A stretch of 64,000 bases of DNA, from NCBI GenBank assembly GCA_028288995.1, contig JAQGHF010000003.1, positions 1-64,000 of the forward strand, in the 5' to 3' direction. Each line of letters starts with the position of its first letter. The stretch's first letter is position 1. The notes under the pieces were generated by a model. The model was not told the DNA's origin and ran no database searches. It saw only the letters and a program-made list of their open reading frames with translations. The DNA comes from Candidatus Saccharimonadota bacterium. GTDB lineage: Bacteria > Patescibacteriota > Saccharimonadia > Saccharimonadales > Saccharimonadaceae. The translations under genes were made by a program, and so were the position numbers. Shown in pieces: positions 6,609 to 14,680 of the stretch.

Positions 6609-8761
6609 ATCTTCTTAATCGGAAGCCGAAATCCAAACGTACTTCCTTTTCCTTCTTGTGATTCAAAAACAATCTTTCCATCATGTGCATCAATCACTTT
6701 CTTAGCAAGAAAAAGTCCAACACCCGTTCCATCAGGTCGTTGCTTGCGTGCGTTTGTGGCACGAAAGAACTTCGTGAATAGCTGATCGCGTTCTGCGGCA
6801 GGGACACCAATACCGGCATCCTTCACTGTAAACTGAACATGATTATCAACCACTGCAAGCTCAACTTTTATCTTTGAATTGTCTTTCGAATAGTAAATTG
6901 CATTATCGCAAAAGTTCATAATCACCTGTTGAATCTTACTTTCATCAAGGTTCAGTTCTGGAATATTTTTCGGCTTTTTAAACGTGAACTTGAGCCCACG
7001 TGTCTCTGCATTTGTTTTCAAATTTTCGACTTCATTGCCAACAATTTTTCCTAGATCTACAGGATGTTTGTCGATGACAAATTTCCCTGTTTGCAAACGA
7101 GAAACATTCAAGAAGTCACCGATCAAACGAACCATACGTTCACTGCTTATGAATGCCTCTTCAAGTAGGTGTTTCTGTTCTTTAGAAACTTCACCGACAT
7201 CACCGTCCATCAACATACTGATGTACCCTTTGATGCTCGTCAGCGGTGTACGAAGCTGATGACTCGCCATGCTAATGAACTCGTCTTTTGCTTCATCGAG
7301 TTTCTGTAGCTGCGCATTACTCGCACGAAGTTCTTTTGTTGCAGCATCAATACGCTGTTGGAGTGTTGCGTTCAAGTTCTTCACTTCGTGTATAGAGAGT
7401 GCGTTCCGAATCGCAATTCCTAATTCATCAGCAATAGTATCAAGTGCAACGACATCCCGATTGGTATAACTAGAACTTTGATGCTCACCTAGAAATAAGA
7501 AACTTGAAAGAATATCGTCTTGAATAATAGGCAGTGCAAAAGCAACATGATACGACTTGAGCATGCGTTGAATCGCACGATCATCTGGCGTCTCACCCAA
7601 ATCATCAGTCATGACAGCCGTCGCATTCGTTGCCTTTACGTAGTCGCTGAGGAGCATAAGGTCATGCTGAGGAATCCCGGCATGTTTAGTCGTTGCTACG
7701 TATATAGGACGCTTGCCTGTTTCGTGAATAGAAAACGCCGCGAATTGAGCTTTAAGCGTACTGCTAATATCGGAACTTGCGTAGTGAAGTAACGTATACA
7801 GATCCGTAATCGCACTTGTCTTGCGGGTTATGCGTGCAAAGAACTCAGTTGCATCGTACGTATCACGGTAGAACGCTAAGTTCGTCAGGCGATCAAAGAC
7901 TCGCTTAATCGGCTGAAAAATAAAAGCTAACACCAATGCGAGTGAAGTGTTGATGGGGTTAAGTAGTACTGCCTGCGATTGAGCCTGTGTATGAAAAACG
8001 ATAGTTGATATAAAAAATGCCAAGAAATAGTAAATAACCGCTAACGTTGCCAATGTAAGTGCATAAGCAAACGTACGAACTGCCGCACGTCGAATATCAA
8101 ATAGACCATGACGTGCTATCGCATAAAAGACGACGATTACTAAAACGATAGTTGCGAGTGGACCAATATCAGTAATCTGCCAGTTAGTGCTGATGGACGG
8201 AATTATTGCATTCGTTGCGAGTCCTAGGCATGCCGTTATAACAAACGCCACTAGCACTAACCGTGCTTGGATTTTTGACTGATGGCTTACCCGCTTTGGA
8301 AGGAAGATCAAATTACGAACAATCAGGACGAGGGCAGCGAGAAATCCAACGACGTATAAACCCAAAAGTGGTCCATTCGTAAATACAAGCGTTCCGTTAT
8401 CACTGACGGTTCCAGCGATGAGTGACGTAAAAGAGAGACCTATAACAAAGAGTCCGAGCACGCCGGTAAGGGCGGCTTCAAGTTGACTCGCTACCCGTTT
8501 CACTGGGAAATTATAAGTGAACAAAAGCCCGGATAGCACAACGCCAAAACCAGCAGCAAATGCAATTCGATTCGCAACATCATTTATAGCAAGATCGACA
8601 TGTGACGAATTCGTTATATCACTCGAAATAATCCATACGCAAATAAATACTGTCATCGTCAGAAAAGCACGAGACATCACAGACTTCACATCGCGTGAGA
8701 ATATAAAAAGACCCAACGCCAGGTTGATGATACAAGTAATAAGTACGAAGCCTACTTCCAC
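6605..8761 (-). CDS. Multi-TM sensor histidine kinase (7TM-type N-terminus, GAF-like, HisKA, HATPase_c)
   Basis: FISMASHQLRTPLTSIKGYISML (H-box), VIMNFCDNAIYYSKD (N-box), VKDAGIGVPAAERDQLFTKFFRA (G-box); multiple N-terminal TM helices. Confidence 0.92.
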   Translation of the reverse strand: MEVGFVLITCIINLALGLFIFSRDVKSVMSRAFLTMTVFICVWIISSDITNSSHVDLAINDVANRIAFAAGFGVVLSGLLFTYNFPVKRVASQLEAALTGVLGLFVIGLSFTSLIAGTVSDNGTLVFTNGPLLGLYVVGFLAALVLIVRNLIFLPKRVSHQSKIQARLVLVAFVITACLGLATNAIIPSISTNWQITDIGPLATIVLVIVVFYAIARHGLFDIRRAAVRTFAYALTLATLAVIYYFLAFFISTIVFHTQAQSQAVLLNPINTSLALVLAFIFQPIKRVFDRLTNLAFYRDTYDATEFFARITRKTSAITDLYTLLHYASSDISSTLKAQFAAFSIHETGKRPIYVATTKHAGIPQHDLMLLSDYVKATNATAVMTDDLGETPDDRAIQRMLKSYHVAFALPIIQDDILSSFLFLGEHQSSSYTNRDVVALDTIADELGIAIRNALSIHEVKNLNATLQQRIDAATKELRASNAQLQKLDEAKDEFISMASHQLRTPLTSIKGYISMLMDGDVGEVSKEQKHLLEEAFISSERMVRLIGDFLNVSRLQTGKFVIDKHPVDLGKIVGNEVENLKTNAETRGLKFTFKKPKNIPELNLDESKIQQVIMNFCDNAIYYSKDNSKIKVELAVVDNHVQFTVKDAGIGVPAAERDQLFTKFFRATNARKQRPDGTGVGLFLAKKVIDAHDGKIVFESQEGKGSTFGFRLPIKKI

Positions 8762-8791
8762 GTCTATAGTGTAGCTTAAGCGTTTTGTTTT

Positions 8792-9628
8792 TTATAGTGA
8801 CTTAAGAATAATGGCTTCATCAGCAGTTCCCTCGACCAAGCGGTCGAGTGCATCGCCCAAAGCATATCGGGCAATCATGCGTCCACGAAACGATTCTCGA
8901 TGCTGACTCATCTTTTCGTAGAATTCTGGGACGAATCCATACACCGCGTGGCTTTTCTTTGAACCGAGATATGGTTGTGGTTTTGTTCCTGGCAATGCTT
9001 TGAATGGAATACCAACTCCCCGCCAGGTACTTCGCATTTTTATCAGTGGTTTGTGATCAACAATAGAGGTAAGTGCTTGGATATCATGCGCCATTGCCGA
9101 TAAGTACATTGCACGCTCGAGCAATATTGAAACCGCTCCCTCTTTTGCTCGATGCTCAGGTAGGACGGCAATCGTTCCGACATCCCAGATTTTATCTAAG
9201 TCCTGAAGACCTTTTTTTTCTGCCGCTTTTTCCTCCACAAACCTAAAAGAGTCTTTTGCATCGTCCCAAGATTTTAGCCCTGCTGAAGAGTTACGAATAA
9301 TTCGAAGTACTCCGGTCGCCTGCTGAGTTGTTTGATCGACAGAGATGAAGAAAGTGCTCGCTTTTTCATACGGACTATACTCTTCTGTCATTTGCTGAGC
9401 ATTGTTACCGAATTTCTGTTCAAAAACGACTCGCTCAACATGTCGGCCTATATTGGCAAACTGACTATCGCCAGGAACTTCTATCGCGACATAACGATAC
9501 TCATCCGCCGAAGGGAGTATTTCAGTATTCTCACGTAATAGTTGGCTCGTTAATTCTTGAATAAGCTCAGGCGCGGCATCATAGGTTGGTACCTCACCTG
9601 TCTCAGTTGGCTCGAGCTCCTCGCTCAC
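8792..9628 (-). CDS. GNAT / autoinducer-synthase-like (N-acyl amino acid synthase-like) acyltransferase
   Basis: VERVVFEQKFGNN..EEYSPYEKASTFFISVDQTTQQATGVLRIIR, fold pattern of LuxI/FeeM-type GNAT proteins; GTG start overlapping the upstream stop. Confidence 0.6.
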   Translation of the reverse strand: MSEELEPTETGEVPTYDAAPELIQELTSQLLRENTEILPSADEYRYVAIEVPGDSQFANIGRHVERVVFEQKFGNNAQQMTEEYSPYEKASTFFISVDQTTQQATGVLRIIRNSSAGLKSWDDAKDSFRFVEEKAAEKKGLQDLDKIWDVGTIAVLPEHRAKEGAVSILLERAMYLSAMAHDIQALTSIVDHKPLIKMRSTWRGVGIPFKALPGTKPQPYLGSKKSHAVYGFVPEFYEKMSQHRESFRGRMIARYALGDALDRLVEGTADEAIILKSL

Positions 9629-9969
9629 TCAAACTCCTTAAATTCAATAACATCGCTAGCAAAATATTGCTTTGTAAATGCAACTGCAACGTTTGGATCA
9701 AACGGCTTACAAGTATAAATATCGACACTAAAAAATAGCAGTGGACTCTCCCATGCGTAAAAGTGAGCACCAGATGTTTCCCAATGAATCCAGCCAGCCC
9801 ACCCGTAGATGTCGCTCCTGTGAGTAACGGGTTCGATTAAATCCTTCATGCCAGTTACACGTGATAGCTGCGATAAGTAGGTTTTTATATCTTGATCTGA
9901 AATTGCGTGTTTTGGATAGCCTTCGATAATAAGGCGTTGACGATAAATTGTGGGGGCTAGATCTTTCAT
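9625..9969 (-). CDS. S-adenosylmethionine decarboxylase (SpeD)-like protein
   Basis: WETSGAHFYAWESPLLFFSVDIYTCKPFDPNVAVAFTKQYFASDVIEFKEF aligns with the SpeD core [22 protein letters not shown]...DPxxAxxxLKxxL. Confidence 0.65.
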   Translation of the reverse strand: MKDLAPTIYRQRLIIEGYPKHAISDQDIKTYLSQLSRVTGMKDLIEPVTHRSDIYGWAGWIHWETSGAHFYAWESPLLFFSVDIYTCKPFDPNVAVAFTKQYFASDVIEFKEFE

Positions 9970-10001
9970 AGTGCTTTGTTTTTTTATAGTATCATGTAAT
10001 T

Positions 10002-10370
10002 ATGACAAAGATAGCCATTATTGAAGACGACCCTGTAATCAGCCAAATGTACCGCATGAAATTTGAGGCGGATGGATTTGACGTGCAGCTTGCCAATAAC
10101 GGGGAGCGCGGTGTCGATATGGTCGAGAGTTTCACTCCTGACATCATTCTTATGGACCTTCAAATGCCCGAAATGGGTGGCGCAGAAGCCCTCGCTATCA
10201 TCCGTAAAAGTGACTGGGGCAAAACTATTCCTGTCATTATTCTTACTAACCTCGGCGAAGAAGAAGCCCCAAAAGGTATTCGTGCATTAGGTATTCACAG
10301 TTATATCGTGAAAGCAGAGCTGACCCCGCGGCAAGTCGTTCAGCGCGTCAAAGAAGCCCTCAACGTCTAA
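10002..10370 (+). CDS. CheY-like response regulator receiver protein
   Basis: IAIIEDDPVISQMYRMKFEADGFDVQLANNGERGVDMVESFTPDIILMDLQMPEMGG...KAELTPRQVVQRVKEAL. Confidence 0.95.
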   Translation: MTKIAIIEDDPVISQMYRMKFEADGFDVQLANNGERGVDMVESFTPDIILMDLQMPEMGGAEALAIIRKSDWGKTIPVIILTNLGEEEAPKGIRALGIHSYIVKAELTPRQVVQRVKEALNV

Positions 10371-10375
10371 AGAAT

Positions 10376-11188
10376 CTAGCTCTTTTCAACAGTAGCGCGT
10401 GCTGCTTGAATCAGATTATCGAATAAAGCCGTCACTGTCAGCGGACCGACACCACCTTTTTTGGGTGTCATCGTAAGGTCAGATCGCTCACGAACATCAT
10501 CGGCAACATCACCAACAATCTTGCCATTTTCAGATGCAGTTCCAGCATCAACCACAGCGGCACCAGGTTGCACCATTTGGCTTGTAATCAGGCCAGGAAC
10601 ACCAGTTGCGGTCACGATAACCTGCGCTTTGCGAACTTCATTTGCAAGATTTTCCGTCGTATCATCATACACGCTCACATCAAGCCCTGCGCTCGCCCAT
10701 AATTTTGCAAGCGGCGCACCAACTAATCGTCCATTGCCTACGATAGCGATCGTGCGGTTCTTTAGTTCTACATTGTAACCCGCAAGCAGCCAATCGATTG
10801 CCATTGCAGTAGCAGGGGTAAGTGTTGCATTTTCGCCTAGTCCATCGACGTCTTTCGTGGGAATAACCATATTCACCGCCTTTTCGGTCTCAGAAGGATC
10901 GGCAAGTGGTAACTGAATAATAATACCGTGAACCGTATCGTCTTCGTTGAGTGACTGAATCGTATCAATAAGGTCAGCTTGATCAATCTTGTGAACAACC
11001 ACCTCTGCAAGAATGTCCTCAGCGTAGTTTTGTTTCAAACGAACATAACTATCAATCACCGGGCTATCGATAGTCTGCACGATTGCCAGCTTTGGAACAA
11101 CGCGAAAAGACTGACGTAGCGTCCGAATTTGACGTGCCTGACGCTCGGTAATATATTCTGAAAGTTCTTTTCCGTTAAGTATTCGCAC
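10376..11188 (-). CDS. folD: Methylenetetrahydrofolate dehydrogenase/cyclohydrolase; GTG start at VRILNGKEL preferred
   Basis: SYVRLKQNYAE, GIIIQLPL, KDVDGLGENA, IVGNGRLVGAPLAKL, PKKGGVGPLTVTALFDN. Confidence 0.93.
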   Translation of the reverse strand: MRILNGKELSEYITERQARQIRTLRQSFRVVPKLAIVQTIDSPVIDSYVRLKQNYAEDILAEVVVHKIDQADLIDTIQSLNEDDTVHGIIIQLPLADPSETEKAVNMVIPTKDVDGLGENATLTPATAMAIDWLLAGYNVELKNRTIAIVGNGRLVGAPLAKLWASAGLDVSVYDDTTENLANEVRKAQVIVTATGVPGLITSQMVQPGAAVVDAGTASENGKIVGDVADDVRERSDLTMTPKKGGVGPLTVTALFDNLIQAARATVEKS

Positions 11189-11226
11189 TCCACCTAGCTT
11201 AACAAATGATGTGATACAATCAAACC

Positions 11227-11736
11227 ATGAATACGTTATTACAATTTGCACAAAATTCATACGATTACACTTATACAACTAGTAATGTTGATGCGGGCAC
11301 TGCCGCAGGAATTTCAGCCGGTATTTTCCTCTTTGGTCTTATCTTTGTCGTGATCGCCTACGTGGTCAGCGCACTCTTTCTTGGGCGCATCTTTAAAAAA
11401 GCCGGCATAGAGTCTTGGATCGCATGGGTTCCTTTCTACAACACGTGGAAACTCCTTGAAATCGGTGGTCAGCAAGGCTTCTGGGCAGTGCTTGCGATCA
11501 TTCCTTTTGTCCAATATGTCTCAATCGTCTTTATTTTCATCGCAATGTATAACATTGGCCTTAAATTCGGTAAGCCGGGCGCCTTTGTTGTCCTTGGTAT
11601 TTTCCTACCAATCGTCTGGTTTATCTGGCTTGCAGTTGACGACTCGAAATGGAACGAATCACTCGGTGCGCCAAGTAAAGCGGTTGAACACACGGGTGGC
11701 ACAACTCCACCTACAGCACCAACCGCTGCAGTATAA
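11227..11736 (+). CDS. DUF5684-like multi-TM membrane protein
   Basis: FKKAGIESWIAWVPFYNTWKLLEIGGQQGFWAVLAIIPFVQYVSIV. Confidence 0.7.
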   Translation: MNTLLQFAQNSYDYTYTTSNVDAGTAAGISAGIFLFGLIFVVIAYVVSALFLGRIFKKAGIESWIAWVPFYNTWKLLEIGGQQGFWAVLAIIPFVQYVSIVFIFIAMYNIGLKFGKPGAFVVLGIFLPIVWFIWLAVDDSKWNESLGAPSKAVEHTGGTTPPTAPTAAV

Positions 11737-11816
11737 AAACGAGATTCAACAACGCTACCTCACACTTGTGACTAGAAAATCACCCTTTTATATGGTACAA
11801 TTACCTCTGTCGCTAT

Positions 11817-11893
11817 GCACCCGTAGCTCAGCGGATTAGAGCACTGGTCTTCGGAACCAGGTGTCGCAAGTTCGAATCTTGCCGGGTGTACCA
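11817..11893 (+). tRNA. tRNA-Arg (anticodon TCG), CCA encoded
   Basis: GCACCCG..CTGGTCTTCGGAACCAG..GTTCGAATC..CGGGTGT A CCA. Confidence 0.95.
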
Positions 11894-11906
11894 AAATGAT
11901 CTCAAG

Positions 11907-11927
11907 GACTTCTTCGGAAGTCTTTTT
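11907..11927 (+). terminator. Rho-independent terminator after tRNA-Arg
   Basis: GACTTC-TTCG-GAAGTC-TTTTT. Confidence 0.85.
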
Positions 11928-11963
11928 GTTTAGTCAGTAACGAGAGTCTATAATTGAGGCAAG

Positions 11964-12491
11964 ATGATTAATTTACTACGAGAAAAAGCTTGGGAAAAGT
12001 GGGACGAATTCTGGAATGAAGCAAATGACGAATTTTTTAAAGTTGAAGATATTCAAGACTATACGGCAGAAGACAACGATCAAAAGAGCTCCTTGCATCT
12101 ATGGCTAGAGGGTAACAAACAAGCGTCTCTTGATATGATTCGTAGTAACAAAAATGAATGGGCCGAACAAACAAGCTTAAAAAACATACGTAAGATCCGA
12201 GTACACATCGTTGACGAACCATATACCGAATACCTCAAATGGGAAATTGAACATTACAAAATAGTGAATATCCCTCTTGGCAAAGAACGAACCTATCTAG
12301 TCAATCGTAAAGATGTTCCCGATTATGACCTTGGAGATTTTATGATGTTTGATGGTAAAAAAGTCACAAGAAGTCATTATTCGACTGAGGGTCGTATGGA
12401 AAGTATGGATATATACGAGAATGAATCAATAGATAGATTCATTACCGCTAAAGCTCGGCTAATGCAATATGCGAAAGAAGTTACAGTCTAA
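11964..12491 (+). CDS. DUF6879-like protein
   Basis: IRKIRVHIVDEPYTEYLKWEIEHYKIVNIPLGKERTYLVNRKDVPDYDLGDFMMFDGKKVTRSHYSTEGRM matches the RVRVVxxPxxDYxRFE..N..AGExIxxLxR..xP..DFWLFD...V..M.Y pattern of actinobacterial DUF6879 proteins as I remember it. Confidence 0.7.
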   Translation: MINLLREKAWEKWDEFWNEANDEFFKVEDIQDYTAEDNDQKSSLHLWLEGNKQASLDMIRSNKNEWAEQTSLKNIRKIRVHIVDEPYTEYLKWEIEHYKIVNIPLGKERTYLVNRKDVPDYDLGDFMMFDGKKVTRSHYSTEGRMESMDIYENESIDRFITAKARLMQYAKEVTV

Positions 12492-12550
12492 TTTCTTGTT
12501 AACAAAGTTTTAATAGCAAATGGTATGCCGTACCAAGGAATTTACACTAA

Positions 12551-12580
12551 AGAGAGGCTTCACACCGAAGCCTCTCTTTT
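12551..12580 (+). terminator. Rho-independent terminator
   Basis: AGAGAGGCTTC-ACACC-GAAGCCTCTCT-TTT. Confidence 0.9.
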
Positions 12581-12634
12581 ACATGCAATCCACCAAAAGT
12601 GTTAAAATAGATATACAAGTAAAGGAGGGAATGT

Positions 12635-13030
12635 ATGTCAGAAGTAGAACAAACGACAGAAGTACATGAAACCACTACGGATCCTAATGGAGTACAGGTT
12701 CGGCGCCAAAACGTAAGTCGTACAACGCAACCATCAGGAGTTGTTGTTGCCCAAAGATTTATCTGGTTCATCGCCGGTGTAATCGACGCACTGATCGCGA
12801 TACGATTTGTCCTTCTCCTATTAGGCGCAAATCAAAGTGCTGGATTTGTCGATTTCATCTATGGCATCAGTAGCGTATTAGTAGCCCCTTTTGTTGGCAT
12901 CTTTGGAGAACCAATATACGGCCGCTTCCTGTTTGAATGGAGCAGTGTCTTAGCAATTATCGTGTATAGCTTAATTGCCTGGGGTATCGTGAGACTTATA
13001 ACGCTCACCCGTCCACAAGAAGAAATCTAG
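12635..13030 (+). CDS. YggT-family-like membrane protein
   Basis: IDALIAIRFVLLLLGANQSAGFVDFIYGISSVLVAPFVGIFGEPI..FEWSSVLAIIVYSLIAWGIVRLI. Confidence 0.75.
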   Translation: MSEVEQTTEVHETTTDPNGVQVRRQNVSRTTQPSGVVVAQRFIWFIAGVIDALIAIRFVLLLLGANQSAGFVDFIYGISSVLVAPFVGIFGEPIYGRFLFEWSSVLAIIVYSLIAWGIVRLITLTRPQEEI

Positions 13031-13072
13031 TCATTCGACGACGCAGAGCCAGGTAGTATACTAATCATAAGC

Positions 13073-13540
13073 ATGAAAAAACATGAAATTATTAGTTTAG
13101 ACCTAAAGCTTATAGAATATTTTAAGCGACTTTTCATTCCCGTCTCTCGTGTTGCTATTTTCTTGGTTTATTTCTGGTTTGGTATTTTAAAGATCTTCAA
13201 TCTCAGCCCTGCTGGTCCATTAGCGCAAGCACTGATCGATCGCACCATCGGGCATCAATATTTTGATTCTCTTTACGTTGTTTTAGCTGTTTTTGAATGT
13301 ATCATTGGTATTCTATTTTTGTTTCCCAAGCTGACGCGCATTGTTATTCCGTTGCTTTTCATTCACATGATTATCGTCTGTTCACCACTACTGCTTGTAC
13401 CCGATATTGCCTGGGTAGCTCCATTCGTCCCGACGCTCGAAGGACAATATATCATCAAAAATGGTGTCATTATCGCAGTGGCAATTGGCATCGCAGCCTC
13501 AGCAACACCGTTGCTTCACCGTCATAGAAACGCAAGCTAG
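13073..13540 (+). CDS. DoxX-like / DUF417-like membrane protein
   Basis: FLVYFWFGILKIFNLSPAGPLAQAL...FECIIGILFLFPKLTRI. Confidence 0.6.
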   Translation: MKKHEIISLDLKLIEYFKRLFIPVSRVAIFLVYFWFGILKIFNLSPAGPLAQALIDRTIGHQYFDSLYVVLAVFECIIGILFLFPKLTRIVIPLLFIHMIIVCSPLLLVPDIAWVAPFVPTLEGQYIIKNGVIIAVAIGIAASATPLLHRHRNAS

Positions 13541-13600
13541 TTTACAAAAGCACTATTTATTGGTATAGTCACTAAGGTTAAATCATCTTATTTAACATAT

Positions 13601-13677
13601 GGGCCAGTAGCTCAGCTGGTTAGAGCGTCTGCCTCTTAAGCAGAATGTCGTGGGTTCAAGTCCCACCTGGCCCTCCA
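13601..13677 (+). tRNA. tRNA-Lys (anticodon CTT), CCA encoded
   Basis: GGGCCAG..TCTGCCTCTTAAGCAGA..GTTCAAGTC..CTGGCCC T CCA. Confidence 0.95.
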
Positions 13678-13689
13678 AGAAATTATGAA

Positions 13690-13713
13690 AGACTTCCAAA
13701 TGGAAGTCTTTTT
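13690..13713 (+). terminator. Rho-independent terminator after tRNA-Lys
   Basis: AGACTTCC-AAAT-GGAAGTCT-TTTT. Confidence 0.85.
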
Positions 13714-13731
13714 GTTTGGTACAATAAAGCC

Positions 13732-14061
13732 ATGGTTAGCTTTTATGTTTGCGCGATAATCACGGCAGGAAGTGCATTTACTAGCTTTGGGTTTTCGATT
13801 GCAGCACTCATGCCAGCTCATGGTGAAACGCGTACAAATGCAATGTATGCAGCCGCTCGAAGCATAGCACTCGCCACAATAAGTCTCATACCATTTTTCT
13901 ACCAATCTATACCGTTTCTCATGGCAATTGCCTTAACTATGATCGTAGTCCAAACAGCCGATGCCATTATTGGTATCCGTTTACGGGATAACAAAAAGAC
14001 CTACGGTCCGGCAACAATTGCGGTTTTCAATCTCATGGCACTCATATGGTTACTACACTGA
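13732..14061 (+). CDS. DUF4267-like small multi-TM membrane protein (ORF-track start at 13645 lies inside the tRNA; ATG 13732 preferred)
   Basis: MVSFYVCAIITAGSAFTSFGFSIAALMPAHGETRTNAMYAAARSIALATISLIPFF...; start placed downstream of the tRNA terminator. Confidence 0.6.
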   Translation: MVSFYVCAIITAGSAFTSFGFSIAALMPAHGETRTNAMYAAARSIALATISLIPFFYQSIPFLMAIALTMIVVQTADAIIGIRLRDNKKTYGPATIAVFNLMALIWLLH

Positions 14062-14102
14062 AATCACGCATACATTTGGTTGCCAGTTTATTAACTTAGT
14101 GT

Positions 14103-14128
14103 CCCTCCAAGAAATTATCAAGACTTCC
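14103..14128 (+). repeat. Partial direct duplication of the tRNA-Lys(CTT) 3' end and terminator region
   Basis: CCCTCCAAGAAATTAT identical to 13671-13686, followed by related AAGACTTCCA. Confidence 0.75.
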
Positions 14129-14146
14129 ATCACGGAAGTTTTTTAT
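14121..14146 (+). terminator. Terminator-like hairpin (second copy)
   Basis: ACTTCC-ATCAC-GGAAGT-TTTTTATTT. Confidence 0.7.
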
Positions 14147-14568
14147 TTATTCTGCACAGCGAGCTTGATAATAATTGATTTAAATGAAGCGAGCTCTGCT
14201 TCAGTAAGATTTCCAAGGATCATATGATCGATCTCAGTAAAGCTATCGATAAGACGACCCTGTACGACAACGCCTTCGTCTGTAAGGAGAATCGTTTTTA
14301 CTCGACGATCCTCGGGATGTTCACCACGAAGGGCAAGTTTCTTCTCTTCAAGCCCGTCAATAATACCCGTGATATTTGAGGCATCGCAGTTATATAACTT
14401 CTGAAACGAGTTCATTGGTTTTGGATTGTCTTTATCCACAAGCGCGAGTGTCATTGCCTGGATAGGCGTGAGATCATATTCTTTCCCAACAGCTATTAAC
14501 CCCTGTTTAGCGGTCATTAAAAACTCAAGAAGCGCAGCATGAAATGGTGATAAAGATGATGAAGTCAT
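14143..14568 (-). CDS. MarR-family transcriptional regulator
   Basis: LTPIQAMTLALVDKDNPKPMNSFQKLYNCDASNITGIIDGLEEKKLALRGEHPEDRRVKTILLTDEG. Confidence 0.9.
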   Translation of the reverse strand: MTSSSLSPFHAALLEFLMTAKQGLIAVGKEYDLTPIQAMTLALVDKDNPKPMNSFQKLYNCDASNITGIIDGLEEKKLALRGEHPEDRRVKTILLTDEGVVVQGRLIDSFTEIDHMILGNLTEAELASFKSIIIKLAVQNK

Positions 14569-14589
14569 AATAACTCTTCCTTTCTAATG

Positions 14590-14604
14590 GTTGACAAAGT
14601 CAAC
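14590..14604. promoter_or_regulatory. Palindromic candidate MarR operator GTTGAC-AAA-GTCAAC
   Basis: Perfect inverted repeat in the marR-MFS divergent intergenic region. Confidence 0.65.
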
Positions 14605-14680
14605 TATTGAGCTTTATAATGAAACTAATCACTATTTTACAACAATAGGTTTGAATATACAAACTAAAGGAGGTCTTTCT

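Noticed and set aside
9332-9538. Small plus-strand ORF within the acyltransferase gene
   Set aside because: No RBS or motif support; antisense to a better-supported gene.
13645-13731. N-terminal extension of ORF 13645-14061
   Set aside because: Would start inside tRNA-Lys and read through its terminator; ATG 13732 is the realistic start.
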